Of a stretch of DNA of 64,000 nucleotides, positions 28,634 through 38,902 are shown piece after piece (position 1 is the stretch's first letter; each line of letters opens with the position of its first letter). The position numbers were made by a program, and so were the translations under genes. Origin of the DNA: Massilia aquatica (GTDB taxonomy: Bacteria; Pseudomonadota; Gammaproteobacteria; Burkholderiales; Burkholderiaceae_D); assembly GCF_011682045.1 (NCBI RefSeq), contig NZ_VVIW01000002.1, positions 124,001-188,000 of the forward strand, given 5' to 3'. The notes beneath the pieces were generated by a model, which saw only the letters and a list, made by a program, of their open reading frames with translations, had not been told where the DNA came from and ran no database searches.

Positions 28634-30521
28634 GATCATGAATTTTCCGTTTTCCGCCATCGTCGGCCAGCCGCAGTTGCAGAAAGCACTGATGCTGTGC
28701 GCCGTCGATCCGACCATGGGCGGTGTGCTGATCCGCGGCGACAAGGGCACCGCCAAGAGTACGGCGGCGCGCGCGCTGGCCGATGTGCTGCCGCATATCG
28801 ACACCGTGGCCGGCTGCGCCTACAACTGCGGCGCCGGTGCGGTGTCCGAGCACTGCGATGCTTGCGCCACCGGTAAGCCGCGCCTGGCCCCGGTGCCCTT
28901 CGTGACGCTACCGTTGGGCGCGACCGAAGACCGCGTCATCGGCAGCGTCGATCTGGCGCGCGCCCTGCAAGGCGGCCAGCGCGTGTTCCAGCCAGGCCTG
29001 CTGGCGGCGGCGCACCGTGGCGTACTGTATATAGATGAAGTCAACCTGCTGGCCGACCACCTGGTCGACGTGCTGCTCGACGTGGCGGCCATGGGCGTCA
29101 ACTCGGTGCAGCGCGAAGGGTTGTCGATCCGCCACCCGGCGCGTTTTACGCTGGTCGGCACCATGAACCTGGAAGAGGGCGACTTGCGCCCCCAACTGCT
29201 GGACCGCTTCGCACTCATGGTCGAAGTGACGGCGCCGCGCGACAAGAAGGTGCGTTCGGAAGTGGTGCGCCGCCGGATCGCCTTCGAGGCCGATCCCGCA
29301 GCGTTCAGCGCAGCCTGGGATGAACAGCAACAGGCATTGCACCGCCAGCTGGCCGAAGCCCAGCGCCTGCTGCCCCAGGTGGCGCTCGACGACACCATGC
29401 TGGACCTGATCAGCCACCTGTGCTGCGAGTTCGAGGTGGCCAGCCTTCGTGCGGATATCGTCATGCACAAAGCATCGCGCGCCCTGGCGGCGCTGGACGG
29501 ACGGCTGCACGTCACCCCGGCCGACCTGCGCAGCGCCGCCGAACTGGTGCTGCCGCACCGGCGCCGCCGCAAACCGTTCGAACAACCCGGCCTCGATCAC
29601 GACCGCCTCGACGAATTGATGCGTGACGCCGCGCCACCACCACCAGCGCAGGATGAGGCCAGCGAACCGGAAGATGGCGAGCAAGCACCATCCGACCAAC
29701 AAGGCGAAGAACAGGTATTCGCAGCCGCCCCCAGCGCCGCCGCGCCGCGCATCGTGGTCGAATCGACCTCGGGCCACAGCAACGCGGGCCGCCGCAGCGA
29801 AGCGATGGGCGCGCCGCGTGGCCGCGTGGTGCGCGCCGTGCCCGACGAGAACCCAACCAGCATTGCCATCGGCGCGACTTTACTGAGCGCCGCCATGCGC
29901 GAGCCGGGCCACGTGCAGGTCACGCGGGCCGACCTGCACCAGCAAATCCGCGTCGGCAAGAGCGCCAACCTGATCCTGTTCGTGGTGGACGCCTCCGGTT
30001 CGATGGCGGCGCAGCGCCGCATGGAAGCGGTCAAGGGCGCCGTGCTGGCGCTGCTGACCGACGCCTACCAGCGGCGCGACACGGTGGCCGTGATTGCGTT
30101 CCGGGGCCAATCAGCGCACCTGCTGCTGGCACCGACGGGCAGCGTGGAGCGCGCGGAGCAGGGCTTGTCCGACCTGCCGACCGGCGGGCGCACGCCCTTG
30201 CCGCACGCGCTGCACCTGGCGCTCGACACGCTGGAAAAATCAGCCAATCGCGCCCCGGCGCTGTTGGTGCTGCTCACCGACGGCAAGGCCAACGTGGCGC
30301 TGGCGGGCGATGGCGACCCCTGGCGCGAATCGCTCGACCTGGCCGGCAAGCTGGCCGAACGCGGCGTGCCCGCGCTGGTGCTCGATACCGAGAGCGGCTA
30401 TCTGCGCCTCGGACGCGCCGCGCAACTGGCGCAAACCCTGGGCGCCGAATGCCTGACGCTGGAACAGCTGTCGGCCGACAACCTGGCGCTGACGATTCGC
30501 GCGCGCCTGGCACCCACCTGA
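28626..30521 (+). CDS. Chelatase AAA/VWA subunit (fused BchI/BchD type)
   Basis: A 631-residue protein starting inside the end of cobN (ATG 28626; a second in-frame ATG at 28638 is also possible). The N-terminal half is an AAA ATPase of the Mg-chelatase I type: Walker [10 protein letters not shown] (residues 38-46), a Cys-rich insert ([17 protein letters not shown]), and Walker [12 protein letters not shown]. An acidic, Pro/Gln-rich linker follows (residues about 335-400). The C-terminal half is a von Willebrand A domain with MIDAS motif DASGSM and LLTDGKANV. It fuses the roles of BchI and BchD, or CobS and CobT, and should power CobN. Calling it a cobalt rather than magnesium chelatase rests on context. 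Confidence 0.88.
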   Translation: MDKIMNFPFSAIVGQPQLQKALMLCAVDPTMGGVLIRGDKGTAKSTAARALADVLPHIDTVAGCAYNCGAGAVSEHCDACATGKPRLAPVPFVTLPLGATEDRVIGSVDLARALQGGQRVFQPGLLAAAHRGVLYIDEVNLLADHLVDVLLDVAAMGVNSVQREGLSIRHPARFTLVGTMNLEEGDLRPQLLDRFALMVEVTAPRDKKVRSEVVRRRIAFEADPAAFSAAWDEQQQALHRQLAEAQRLLPQVALDDTMLDLISHLCCEFEVASLRADIVMHKASRALAALDGRLHVTPADLRSAAELVLPHRRRRKPFEQPGLDHDRLDELMRDAAPPPPAQDEASEPEDGEQAPSDQQGEEQVFAAAPSAAAPRIVVESTSGHSNAGRRSEAMGAPRGRVVRAVPDENPTSIAIGATLLSAAMREPGHVQVTRADLHQQIRVGKSANLILFVVDASGSMAAQRRMEAVKGAVLALLTDAYQRRDTVAVIAFRGQSAHLLLAPTGSVERAEQGLSDLPTGGRTPLPHALHLALDTLEKSANRAPALLVLLTDGKANVALAGDGDPWRESLDLAGKLAERGVPALVLDTESGYLRLGRAAQLAQTLGAECLTLEQLSADNLALTIRARLAPT

Positions 30522-30549
30522 CACGACAAAATTTAGGAGCACTTTCAAG

Positions 30550-31254
30550 ATGATCATTTGCATAGGCGCCGGCCCCGGCGACGTCGGCTACCTGACGCAG
30601 CGCGGCGCGCAGCTCATTCGCGAGGCTGACGTTGTCGCCGGCTTCGACGCGGTACTGAACGTGGTCCAGAGCCTGATCCCGGCCGAGGCCCACGTCATTG
30701 GCATGGCCTACCGCGACCAGGTCGCGCAGCTCGATGAAGTGGCGCGCCTGCACCACGCGGGCAAGCGCTGCGTGGTGGTCTTCATGGGCGACATTCATTT
30801 CAGCGGCTTCCAGTACCTGGAACGGGTCGAACGCGCCTGCGGCCACCCGGTCGAATCGCTGCCCGGCATATCGTCGGCCCAGATCCTGGCCTCGCGCGCC
30901 AAGGTCTGCTTCGACGAGACCACCTTCATCACATTCCACCGCCGGGGCGACCTCGATCCGTTCAAGCGCCATCTGGTGCACGTGCTCCAGGACCAGCGCA
31001 ACGCGATCGTGATCCCGTGCCCGTGGGACGCGGCGCGCTCGTTCATGCCCTGGCATATCGCGGCCTATCTGCTGGAACACGGCATTTCGCCCGATCATCC
31101 GACCGAAGTGTGGGAAAACCTGACCCGTGGCGAAGCCGAATGGCATGGCAGCCTGCTCGAATGCGCCAGCCATACCTGTTCCGACATGAGCATCATGCTG
31201 ATTCGTACGCTCGCGCCGATGGCCAGCCAGATCGAGGCGGCCCCCGCACCATGA
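30550..31254 (+). CDS. cbiE: Cobalt-precorrin-7 C5-methyltransferase CbiE
   Basis: A 234-residue tetrapyrrole methylase beginning [19 protein letters not shown], the SAM-binding GxGPGD motif of this family, after an AGGAG site. Motifs [18 protein letters not shown] and [10 protein letters not shown] fit CbiE rather than CbiL, F or H. In the pathway CbiE methylates C5, while C15 methylation and decarboxylation need CbiT. CbiT is normally fused or adjacent but is not found in this window. The TGA overlaps the ATG of the next gene. Confidence 0.85.
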   Translation: MIICIGAGPGDVGYLTQRGAQLIREADVVAGFDAVLNVVQSLIPAEAHVIGMAYRDQVAQLDEVARLHHAGKRCVVVFMGDIHFSGFQYLERVERACGHPVESLPGISSAQILASRAKVCFDETTFITFHRRGDLDPFKRHLVHVLQDQRNAIVIPCPWDAARSFMPWHIAAYLLEHGISPDHPTEVWENLTRGEAEWHGSLLECASHTCSDMSIMLIRTLAPMASQIEAAPAP

Positions 31255-32813
31255 CCCAACAGGAAAAACTCGGCATCGTCGTTGCGGGCCACGGCAGCCG
31301 CGATCCGGACGCCGTGCGCGAATTCGAAGCGCTGGTCGAACTGGTGCGCGCGCGCGCGCCGAACGACGTCGTCACGCATGGCTACCTGGAGTTTTCCAGC
31401 CCGACCATCGCCGAAGCGGTGCGGGCCAACCTGGCGCTTGGCACGCGCCAGGTGGCGGTGGTGCCCGGCGTGCTGCTGGCCGCCCGCCACGCCAAGAACG
31501 ACATGCCGGCCGAAGTGCAGGCCATGGCGCGCGATTATCCGGACATCGATTTCCATTTCGGCGCGCCGATGAACCTGCACCCGCAACTGCTGCAACTGGC
31601 GCAGGAACGCATCGTCGAAGCCGAGTCCACCTCGCCGCTGACGGTGCGCCGCTCCGACACCTGCCTGGTGCTGGTCGGGCGCGGCACCACCGACCCGGAC
31701 GCGAATGGTGAAGTGGCCAAGCTGGCGCGCATGCTGGAAGAGGGCATGGGCTTCGGCGGTGTGTACGTATGCTATTCGGGTACGGCCACGCCGCTGGTGG
31801 CCGACGGCCTGCGCGCCGCCTCCCGCATGGGCTTCGAACGCCTTGTGGTGCTGCCGTTCTTCCTGTTCGACGGGGTGCTGGTCAAACGCATCTACGCGGC
31901 CGCCGACGACCTGCGCGAGCGCGAGCCGGCTCTGGAAGTGCTCAAGGCCGGCTACTTCGGCGTGCACTCGCACGTGGCCGACGTGATGATCGAGCGCGCG
32001 CGCGAGGCGGTTGCCGGACGCGCCGCCATGAACTGTTCGCTGTGCAAATACCGCGTGCAGATCGTGGGCTTCGAGCAGCAAGTGGGCGAGCCGCAGCAGG
32101 CGCACCACCTTGCGGTGCGCGGCTTGCTGGCGCAGGAACCGGCAGTGGCGGCCGCGCCCACGTACGCGCCGTACGAGCCGCACCCGATCGAAGCCGAGAG
32201 CTTCCAGATCATCGGCGCGGGACGCGACTGGTCGGGCTTCCCGGCCTCGCAGATGACGATCCTGCAACGGCTGGTGCACACCAGCGGCGACTTCGGCGCG
32301 GTGGACGATATGTATTTTTCGCCGGGCGCGGTCGAAAGCGGCATCCTGGCGCTGCTGCGCTGCAAGCGCGTGCTGACCGATGTGACCATGGTGCAGACGG
32401 GCCTCAAGCGCCAATTGTTAGAAACCCTCGGCATCGACACCTGGTGCGGCGTGCATGACCGCGAAACGCATCTGATGTCTGCGGCGGAAGGCATTACGCG
32501 TTCGGCGGCCGGCATCCGGCGTGGCTGGCAAAAATTCGGCAACGACGTGGTGCTGTCGATCGGCGACGCGCCGACCGCGATCGCCGAAGCGGTGCGCCTG
32601 ATCCGCGACCATGGCTGGCGCCCGCAACTGGTCATCGGCCTGCCGGTCGGCTTTGTCGGCACGCGCGAAACCAAGGACGAACTGCGGCGCTGCCTGCAAG
32701 TGCCGCGCATTACCAACAGCGGCACGCGCGGCGGTTCGCCGTGGGCGGCGAGCGTGGTCAATGGCCTGATGATTGACGCGCTCAATCAGCTTGCAGGGTA
32801 TGAAGCACCTTGA
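31251..32813 (+). CDS. cbiX-cbiC: CbiX-CbiC fusion: sirohydrochlorin cobaltochelatase / cobalt-precorrin-8 methylmutase
   Basis: A 520-residue two-domain enzyme starting at an ATGA overlap with cbiE. Residues about 1-285 form a long-type Cbi[19 protein letters not shown] carries the metal-binding His, a second half repeat begins [24 protein letters not shown], and a [18 protein letters not shown] motif like the Cys site of CbiXL follows. Residues about 305-520 form Cbi[12 protein letters not shown] and [27 protein letters not shown] include the catalytic His of precorrin-8 methylmutase, and the end has [16 protein letters not shown]. One chain thus performs an early step (cobalt insertion) and a late step (C11 to C12 methyl shift). 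Confidence 0.9.
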   Translation: MTQQEKLGIVVAGHGSRDPDAVREFEALVELVRARAPNDVVTHGYLEFSSPTIAEAVRANLALGTRQVAVVPGVLLAARHAKNDMPAEVQAMARDYPDIDFHFGAPMNLHPQLLQLAQERIVEAESTSPLTVRRSDTCLVLVGRGTTDPDANGEVAKLARMLEEGMGFGGVYVCYSGTATPLVADGLRAASRMGFERLVVLPFFLFDGVLVKRIYAAADDLREREPALEVLKAGYFGVHSHVADVMIERAREAVAGRAAMNCSLCKYRVQIVGFEQQVGEPQQAHHLAVRGLLAQEPAVAAAPTYAPYEPHPIEAESFQIIGAGRDWSGFPASQMTILQRLVHTSGDFGAVDDMYFSPGAVESGILALLRCKRVLTDVTMVQTGLKRQLLETLGIDTWCGVHDRETHLMSAAEGITRSAAGIRRGWQKFGNDVVLSIGDAPTAIAEAVRLIRDHGWRPQLVIGLPVGFVGTRETKDELRRCLQVPRITNSGTRGGSPWAASVVNGLMIDALNQLAGYEAP

Positions 32814-33948
32814 ACGGGTCCGGTTCGACCTCGCCATCCCGGCGTTAAACGGGCTGCGGCGCGGCCGCACCACAGGCAGCTGCGCCACGGCGGCGGTAAA
32901 AGCCGCACTCGGCTTGCTGCTGCACGGCGCGCGCTGCGACGCCGCCAGGATCAGCCTCCCGGACGGCGTGCATTTTCTTGACGTGCCAATCCAGATGGTC
33001 GATTGGACGGATGACGGCACAGCGCGGGCCGAGGTATTGAAAGACGGCGGCGACGATCCGGACAACACGCACGGCGCCACCATCTTTGCCGAGGTTCGGC
33101 GCAACGATGCGCGCGTGGTGCGCTTTTTTGCCGGGCGTGGCGTGGGCACGGCGACGCGCCCCGGCCTGCGCGTGGCGGTGGGCGAGCCGGCGATCAACCC
33201 GGTGCCGCGCCAGATGATGCGGCGCGCGGTGGAAGAAATGCTCGACGACGCCATGGCGGAGCCGCCCGACAGCGGGTTCGATCTGGTGATCGGCTGCGAA
33301 AACGGCGATGTCATCGCGCGCAAGACCTTCAATCCGCGCCTGGGCATACTGGGCGGAATTTCGATTCTCGGCACCTCGGGGATCGTGGAGCCGATGTCGC
33401 TGTCGACCTGGATCGCGTCGGTCGAGGTGTATGTGCGGGTGGCGCTGGCGGCGAGCACCGAGAGCGTGGCCTACCTGCCCGGCAAAATCGGGCGCGAGTT
33501 CGCCAGCGGGGTGTTGGGCCTGCCGGATGAACGCTCGGTGCAGATCGCAAATTTTCTCGGCGACGCCCTGGACTTCACCGAAAACGCCCTGCGCGAAGCC
33601 GATCGCAGTCTCGATGTGCTGTGGCTCGCAGGGCACCCCGGCAAGCTGGCCAAGGTGCTGGACGGGTTTTGGGATACGCATTCGAGCAAGAGCAACATGG
33701 CAATGGCCGGTGTCGCGCGCGTGGTGGCCGCGATGGGCGGCGATACGCAACTGGTACACGACATAGAAAATGCAAACACAGTGGAAGCAGCAATGGAACG
33801 TTTAAAGAGTGAGTCCTTCGCCCAGGCGGTGTGGATCGAGATCGAGCGCCGCATCGGCATGCTCGCGCACGCGCGCGTACCGTCGGTCAAGCGGCTCGAA
33901 GTGCGCCTGTTCGATTTGGCCGGCAACCCGCTCGGGGTGGACGCGTGA
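32800..33948 (+). CDS. cbiD: Cobalt-precorrin-5B C1-methyltransferase CbiD
   Basis: A 382-residue protein. The ATG at 32800 lies 14 bases inside the end of cbiX-cbiC and follows a GCAGGG site; an earlier ATG at 32773 gives an unlikely extension. Diagnostic CbiD segments include [41 protein letters not shown] and the ending [27 protein letters not shown]. CbiD places the C1 methyl in the early-cobalt route. It has no counterpart in the aerobic pathway, so it marks the pathway type. Confidence 0.92.
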   Translation: MKHLERVRFDLAIPALNGLRRGRTTGSCATAAVKAALGLLLHGARCDAARISLPDGVHFLDVPIQMVDWTDDGTARAEVLKDGGDDPDNTHGATIFAEVRRNDARVVRFFAGRGVGTATRPGLRVAVGEPAINPVPRQMMRRAVEEMLDDAMAEPPDSGFDLVIGCENGDVIARKTFNPRLGILGGISILGTSGIVEPMSLSTWIASVEVYVRVALAASTESVAYLPGKIGREFASGVLGLPDERSVQIANFLGDALDFTENALREADRSLDVLWLAGHPGKLAKVLDGFWDTHSSKSNMAMAGVARVVAAMGGDTQLVHDIENANTVEAAMERLKSESFAQAVWIEIERRIGMLAHARVPSVKRLEVRLFDLAGNPLGVDA

Positions 33949-34670
33949 GCACCGGTACCTTGTGGGGCATCGGCGTCGGTCCCGGCCCGGCCGGCTACCT
34001 GCCGATGGCGGCGCTGGAGGCACTGCGCCGCGCCGACCTGATTTACGCGCCGCGTGCGCGCGGGGCCGAGCTGTCGGTCGCCTTGCAATGCCTGGCCGGA
34101 ATCGACATCGACCCGGCCAGGCTGCGCGAGATCGAATTCAACATGGACCCGGACCGTTCGGTCCTGAGCGAGCACTATGCCCAGCTGGCCGACAGCATCG
34201 CACTGGAACTGCGCGCCGGGCGCGACGTGGCCTACCTGACCATCGGCGACTCGCTCACCTATTCGACCTATGGCTACGTGCTGGCAGCCCTGCGCGCGCG
34301 CATTCCGGATCTGCCGCAGCGCACCTTCCCGGGCATTACCAGTTACGCGGCCGCCGCATCGGCGCTGGCCTGGCCGCTGGGGGAGGGCAAGGAGCGGGTA
34401 TTGATCCTCCCATGCCCCGAAACGGCGGAAGAACTGCGCAGCGACATCCTGAGCCACGATATCGTGGTGCTGATGAAGGTCGGCGCGCGCCTCGGCTGGG
34501 TGCTCGACCTGCTGCGCGAAATGGGCATTGCCGAGCACTGCGCCTTTGCGCGCCGCATCGGCCTGCCCGGCGAATTGCTGGCCTCCGGCGTCGGCGACCT
34601 TGTCGCCAACGACGCGATGGGCTACCTGGCCACCTTGCTGGTGCGCCGTCAACCACGGCAGGAGAGATAA
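33945..34670 (+). CDS. cbiL: Cobalt-precorrin-2 C20-methyltransferase CbiL
   Basis: A 241-residue tetrapyrrole methylase starting at GTG 33945 with GTGA overlap of the cbiD stop. [38 protein letters not shown] is the CbiL/CobI N-terminus, and YLTIGDSLTYSTYGYVLAAL with FPGITSYAAAASALAWPLGEGKERVLILPCPE fits C20-methyltransferases. The usual GxGPGD motif reads GVGPGP here, a small deviation of the Asp position. It ends one base before the cbiF start codon and shares the same tightly packed transcript. Confidence 0.88.
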   Translation: MSTGTLWGIGVGPGPAGYLPMAALEALRRADLIYAPRARGAELSVALQCLAGIDIDPARLREIEFNMDPDRSVLSEHYAQLADSIALELRAGRDVAYLTIGDSLTYSTYGYVLAALRARIPDLPQRTFPGITSYAAAASALAWPLGEGKERVLILPCPETAEELRSDILSHDIVVLMKVGARLGWVLDLLREMGIAEHCAFARRIGLPGELLASGVGDLVANDAMGYLATLLVRRQPRQER

Positions 34671-34671
34671 G

Positions 34672-35454
34672 ATGAAAGTGTACTTCGTTGGAGCGGGCCC
34701 CGGCGCCGCCGATTTGATTACCCTGCGCGGCGCGCGCCTGTTGGGCAGCGTCGACATGGTGCTGTACGCCGGCTCGCTGGTGCCGACCGAAATGCTCACG
34801 CACTGCCGCGTTGGCGCCGAAATCATCGACACCGCCAAGCTCGATCTGGAGCAGCAGCAGGCTTGCTACGTGCGCGCACAGGAAATGGATATCGACGTGG
34901 TGCGCCTGCATTCGGGCGACCCGGCCATCTACGGCGCCACCGCCGAACAGATGCGCCGCCTCGATGCGCTGGGCATTGCGTATGAGGTGGTGCCGGGCGT
35001 ATCGTCGTTCACCGCTGCCGCCGCGGCCATCAGCGCCGAATTGACCAAGCCGGAAGTGTCGCAGAGCGTGATCCTTACGCGCGTATCGGGCCGCGCATCG
35101 GCCGTGCCGGAGCTCGAATCGATTGCGCGCCTGGCCGAACACCGTGCCACCATGTGCATCTTCCTGTCCGGGCCACACCTGAAAAAGATTGTCGGCGACC
35201 TGTCGCTGCACTATCCGCAGGACACGCCGGTGCGCCTGGTGTACCGCGCCACCTGGCCGGAACAGAAAATCTATCAGGGCACGCTCGGCACGGTGCTGGA
35301 AGACACCAAGCGCGGCGAGTGGAACCTGACCACGATGATGCTGGTCGGCGCGGCGCTCGACAAGGATGTGGCGGTCGAATCGAGCCTGTATTCGAAAGAC
35401 TTCACGCACCTGTTCCGGGTCGTCAAGAAGAACAAGGCGGAGGCGGCGTCGTGA
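34672..35454 (+). CDS. cbiF: Cobalt-precorrin-4 C11-methyltransferase CbiF
   Basis: A 260-residue methylase from ATG 34672, behind GGCAGGAGAG. The N-terminus MKVYFVGAGPGAADLITLRGARLLGSVDMVLYAGSLVP, then DVVRLHSGDPAIYGATAEQMRRLDALGIAYEVVPGVSSFTAAAAA and FLSGPHLKKIV, matches CbiF/CobM closely. The GxGPGxxD motif carries A-A-D. It acts between CbiH and CbiG on the corrin ring. The stop overlaps the GTG start of cbiG. Confidence 0.92.
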   Translation: MKVYFVGAGPGAADLITLRGARLLGSVDMVLYAGSLVPTEMLTHCRVGAEIIDTAKLDLEQQQACYVRAQEMDIDVVRLHSGDPAIYGATAEQMRRLDALGIAYEVVPGVSSFTAAAAAISAELTKPEVSQSVILTRVSGRASAVPELESIARLAEHRATMCIFLSGPHLKKIVGDLSLHYPQDTPVRLVYRATWPEQKIYQGTLGTVLEDTKRGEWNLTTMMLVGAALDKDVAVESSLYSKDFTHLFRVVKKNKAEAAS

Positions 35455-36206
35455 ACCCAGCGCCGGCCATCTGGCTGGTGCGCGCGCATGGCGAGGAGCT
35501 GGCGGCGGTGCTGCAAGCTGGCTTGAACGCCGAGGTGTATCGCCCGTGGTTGCAGGAAGGCGTCAGCCACAAGGCGCAGTTTGCGCAAATCTACCGCCGC
35601 CATGCGCAATGGATCGTGATTGGCGCGACCGGGATCGCGGTACGCTTTCTCGATGGCCTTACGGCGGACAAGCACACCGACCCTGCGGTCGTGGTGCTGG
35701 ACGAAGCGGGACGCTTTGCCATTTCTCTGCTGGCCGGGCATGAAGGCGGCGCCAATGCGCTGGCCTACAAGGTCGCGCGGGCGGTCGGTGCAACCCCGGT
35801 GGTCACCACCGCCACCGAGGCCTTGAAGCCGCTGGTGGTCGGCATCGGCTGCCGCAAGGGCGTGCCGGCGGAACGGATCGAGGCGGCGGTGCGCCACGCG
35901 CTCGGCCAACGCGGCATTGAAGAAGTGCGCGAAATGGCGACCGTGGACCTGAAAGCGAACGAACCGGGTCTGCTGGAATTTTGCAGCCGGCACGAGCTGC
36001 CGCTGCGCGTGTTCGCGCGCGCCACCCTGGCGGCGCGTCCGTGGGTCAGCGTGCCGTCGGACTGGGTGCGCAGCAATGTGGGATTGGATGGCGTATGCGA
36101 GCCGTGCGCGCTGGTCGCCAGTCCGCGCGGCGCGCTGCTGGTGCCAAAAACGTGCCTGGACGGCGTGGCCGTCGCGGTAGTTGAAGATAAATGGATGGAG
36201 ATCTGA
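35451..36206 (+). CDS. cbiG: Cobalt-precorrin-5A hydrolase CbiG
   Basis: A 251-residue protein from GTG 35451 (GTGA overlap with cbiF). It carries CbiG segments QFAQIYRRHAQWIVIGATGIAVRFL, DPAVVVLDEAGRFAISLLAGHEGGANALAYKVARAVGATPVVTTATEA and VGIGCRKGVPAERIEAAV, with a C-terminal domain around LEFCSRHELPLRVF. It opens the ring delta-lactone and releases the two-carbon fragment in the early-cobalt pathway. The length is shorter than some CbiG proteins of about 330-350 residues, so the N-terminal domain is compact. The TGA overlaps the next ATG. Confidence 0.88.
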   Translation: MNPAPAIWLVRAHGEELAAVLQAGLNAEVYRPWLQEGVSHKAQFAQIYRRHAQWIVIGATGIAVRFLDGLTADKHTDPAVVVLDEAGRFAISLLAGHEGGANALAYKVARAVGATPVVTTATEALKPLVVGIGCRKGVPAERIEAAVRHALGQRGIEEVREMATVDLKANEPGLLEFCSRHELPLRVFARATLAARPWVSVPSDWVRSNVGLDGVCEPCALVASPRGALLVPKTCLDGVAVAVVEDKWMEI

Positions 36207-37759
36207 TGAGTGGTGTATTGAATCTGGTGTCGGTCGGTCCCGGTTACGAGGACCTGATCGCACCGCGCGCGATTGCGGCGTTAAAAGACAGCGATGTGAT
36301 CGTGGCGTACGAACTGTATTTGCGCTGGATCATGCCGCACCTGGAGGGCAAGGAAATCCACACGCCGCCGCTCACGCAGGAACGCGAACGCGCCTTGCTG
36401 GCGATCGAAAAAGCACGTGGCGGCGCGCGCGTGTCGCTCATTTCGAGCGGCGACATCGGTATTTACGCGATGGCCGCGCTGGCATACGAAGAAATGAGCG
36501 AGATTGATACCTACCAGGTCAACCTGATTCCGGGGATTACCTCGGCCAACGCCTGCGCCTCGCTGCTTGGCTCCCCGCTGTCGCACGACTTTGCCACATT
36601 GAGTCTGTCGGACCTGCTGTGCCCATGGGAGTGGATCGAGCACCGCGCGCGCCATATCGCCAAGGCCGACCTTGCGTGCGTGATGTACAACGTGCAAAGC
36701 GCCAGCCGCCAGCAGGGCGTGTACCGCGTGCTGCAGCTGATGCTCGAATCGAAGGCGCCGCATACCCTCTGCGGCGTGGTCAAGAACGCCTACCGCCCGG
36801 GTCAGGAAGTGAGCATCCACCGGCTCGACGAGCTGCCGTCGCTGCAGTTCGACATGCTCACCACCATCGTGGTCGGCAACCGCTTCACCCAGCGCAAGCG
36901 CGGGCAGATTTTTACGCCGCGCGGCTACAACGACTGGGACGCCAAGGCCGACAGCACGCTGCCGCAGCGCCAGGAGCTGCCCGATGGCGGCGTGTGGGTG
37001 TTTTCCGGCACCAGCGACGGCAATGCGCTGGCGGCGCGGCTGGCGGCGGGCCAACACCGTCCTGTGGTGGTGTCGGCGGCGACCGATCATGGCGGCGACG
37101 TGGCGATCAAGGCCTGCCCGGGTGCGACCGTCTGGGCCGGGCGCCAGGGCATCGAGGCGCGGCGCCAGGCGCTGGTGGCCAGCGGCGCCAGGGTTCTGGT
37201 GGACGCCACCCATCCTTACGCGACCAGCATGTCGGAGCAGTTGATCGGGCTGTCGCGCGAACTGGGCATCCCGTATTTGCGCTACGAGCGGCCAAGCAGC
37301 TTCAATGCGGACGGCGGCACCCTGTGTGCGTCGCCGCAAGACGCCGCCGAACGCGCCATCGCGACCGGCCAGCGCATTTTCCTCTCCACCGGGTCGAAAG
37401 ACCTGGCGACCTTCTTGCATGCCGACGGCGCCGGCGACAAAGAGTGGTTCGCGCGCCTGACGGCCGAACCCGAATTCATCGAGCGCGCCGTTGCGCTGGG
37501 CGTGCCGCGCGAGCGCATTTGCGCCATGCAGGGGCCGTTCTCGAAGGACTTCAACATCGCCTTGTGGCGCGACTGGCGGATCGACTGTGTGATCACCAAG
37601 GATTCGGGCGACGCCGGCGGCTATGCGGCCAAGGTGGAGGCGGCGAAAGCTCTCGGTATCCCGCTGCTGGTGATTCAACGCCCGCAGGTTGATTACCCGG
37701 CCATGTGCAACAGCCTCGACGATCTGATCGCGCAACTGGCGAAACTGGACCTGGCATGA
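36206..37759 (+). CDS. cbiH-cbiJ: CbiH-CbiJ fusion: precorrin-3B C17-methyltransferase / precorrin-6A reductase
   Basis: A 517-residue bifunctional enzyme starting at ATG 36206 within TGATG. Residues about 1-245 form CbiH/CobJ (LNLVSVGPGYEDLIAPRAIAALKDSDVIVAYELYLRWI, LISSGDIGIYAMA, VNLIPGITSANACASLLGSPLSHDFATLSLSDLLCPWEWIE). After a short linker, residues about 265-517 form CbiJ/CobK (GVWVFSGTSDGNALAARLA, VLVDATHPYATSMSEQLIGLSRELGIPYLRYERPS, IFLSTGSKDLATF, CVITKDSGDAGGYAAKVEAA). It therefore both contracts and methylates the ring and later reduces precorrin-6A. Confidence 0.92.
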   Translation: MSGVLNLVSVGPGYEDLIAPRAIAALKDSDVIVAYELYLRWIMPHLEGKEIHTPPLTQERERALLAIEKARGGARVSLISSGDIGIYAMAALAYEEMSEIDTYQVNLIPGITSANACASLLGSPLSHDFATLSLSDLLCPWEWIEHRARHIAKADLACVMYNVQSASRQQGVYRVLQLMLESKAPHTLCGVVKNAYRPGQEVSIHRLDELPSLQFDMLTTIVVGNRFTQRKRGQIFTPRGYNDWDAKADSTLPQRQELPDGGVWVFSGTSDGNALAARLAAGQHRPVVVSAATDHGGDVAIKACPGATVWAGRQGIEARRQALVASGARVLVDATHPYATSMSEQLIGLSRELGIPYLRYERPSSFNADGGTLCASPQDAAERAIATGQRIFLSTGSKDLATFLHADGAGDKEWFARLTAEPEFIERAVALGVPRERICAMQGPFSKDFNIALWRDWRIDCVITKDSGDAGGYAAKVEAAKALGIPLLVIQRPQVDYPAMCNSLDDLIAQLAKLDLA

Positions 37760-38859
37760 AGCAGCCGATCCCCGTCACCATCGTGACCGGCTTCCTGGGC
37801 TCCGGTAAAACGACGCTCTTGCGCAGCCTGATCGAAAAGCGCCAGAGCCGCCGCCTGGCGCTGTTGATCAACGAGTTCGGCGAAATTTCGATCGACGGCG
37901 CGCTGGTGCGCGGCGAAGCTGGCGCGGACGATCAGGTGCGGGTGCACGATTTTCCGTATGGCCTGATCGCGTATGGCGACGACGAACTGTTTTTGCCGAC
38001 CATGCAGGCGATCGCCGCACGCCGCGCGAATGTGGATCACGTGCTGATCGAAACCTCCGGCCTGGCCCTGCCGACGGCCATCATGGAGATGCTGCAAAGC
38101 CTTGAACTGGCCGAGGACTTCATTCTCGACGCCACCCTGGCGGTGGTCGATACGCCGCTGCTGCTGTCGGACCAGTTCGAGACCGGCACTGGCAGCGATG
38201 CGGCGGCCACGGTGTTCGGCCAGCAGCTCGAATTTGCCGATGTGGTGGTACTGAATAAAATTGATGACCTTGACGACGACGCGCTGCTGCTGGCCGAAAC
38301 GCGGGTGCGCGAGCGCGCTCCCAAGGTGCGTTTCCTGGAACTGGCGTACAAGGCGCAGCTCGACATCCGCCTCGCGCTCGGGTTGCGCCTGCATCAGCCG
38401 ACCCGCACCGAGCACACCCACACCTACACGCCGCTGGCGACCATGCCCGGCCCGAATACCGGCGTGCTGGCCGAGCAGGGGCGCCTGAACGGGCATGCGC
38501 ATTCGGGTCTGGCCGCGCATTCGCACGGACTGGCCACGCACAAGCATTTTCACGAGCAGGACCCGGGCTGGCTGTCGTTCGTGCTGCGCAGCGATGCGCC
38601 GCAAAGCGCCGACAAGGTGCGCCACGCCTTGCAGGAAGCGGTGCGGCTGGAACCTGTGTTGCGCAGCAAAGGGTTCATTCGCACCAGCGAGACCGGGCAG
38701 GCGGTGCTGGTACAAGGCGTGCGTTCGCGCGTGATGATCAGCGTCGACGCGGTGCGGCCGGCGGCGCGCCGCTCCGAACTGGTCATCATCGGTTATCACG
38801 CCAGCCGCACGCGCGTGGCGGCGGTACTGTCGGAGCTGACCGGAACTGCCTGGCACTAA
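37756..38859 (+). CDS. CobW-like GTPase lacking the CxCC motif
   Basis: A 367-residue COG0523-type GTPase (ATGA overlap with cbiH-cbiJ). Walker A is GFLGSGKTTLL (residues 12-22), with LLINEFGEISIDGALV, HVLIETSGLALP and the base-specificity motif LNKIDD following. The conserved metal-binding GCxCC expected after the switch region is replaced by GLIAY (residues 69-73), so the classical CxCC site is absent. A His-rich linker (HTHTY, HAHSGLAAHSHGLATHKHFHEQ) precedes the CobW C-terminal domain (WLSFVLRSDAP). It is probably a cobalt chaperone or delivery GTPase for the chelatases, though the altered site makes its metal handling uncertain. Confidence 0.88.
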   Translation: MKQPIPVTIVTGFLGSGKTTLLRSLIEKRQSRRLALLINEFGEISIDGALVRGEAGADDQVRVHDFPYGLIAYGDDELFLPTMQAIAARRANVDHVLIETSGLALPTAIMEMLQSLELAEDFILDATLAVVDTPLLLSDQFETGTGSDAAATVFGQQLEFADVVVLNKIDDLDDDALLLAETRVRERAPKVRFLELAYKAQLDIRLALGLRLHQPTRTEHTHTYTPLATMPGPNTGVLAEQGRLNGHAHSGLAAHSHGLATHKHFHEQDPGWLSFVLRSDAPQSADKVRHALQEAVRLEPVLRSKGFIRTSETGQAVLVQGVRSRVMISVDAVRPAARRSELVIIGYHASRTRVAAVLSELTGTAWH

Positions 38860-38902
38860 ACTTGCATCAACCATTTAATCATTTTCTATCCTGGAGCTTC
38901 AC

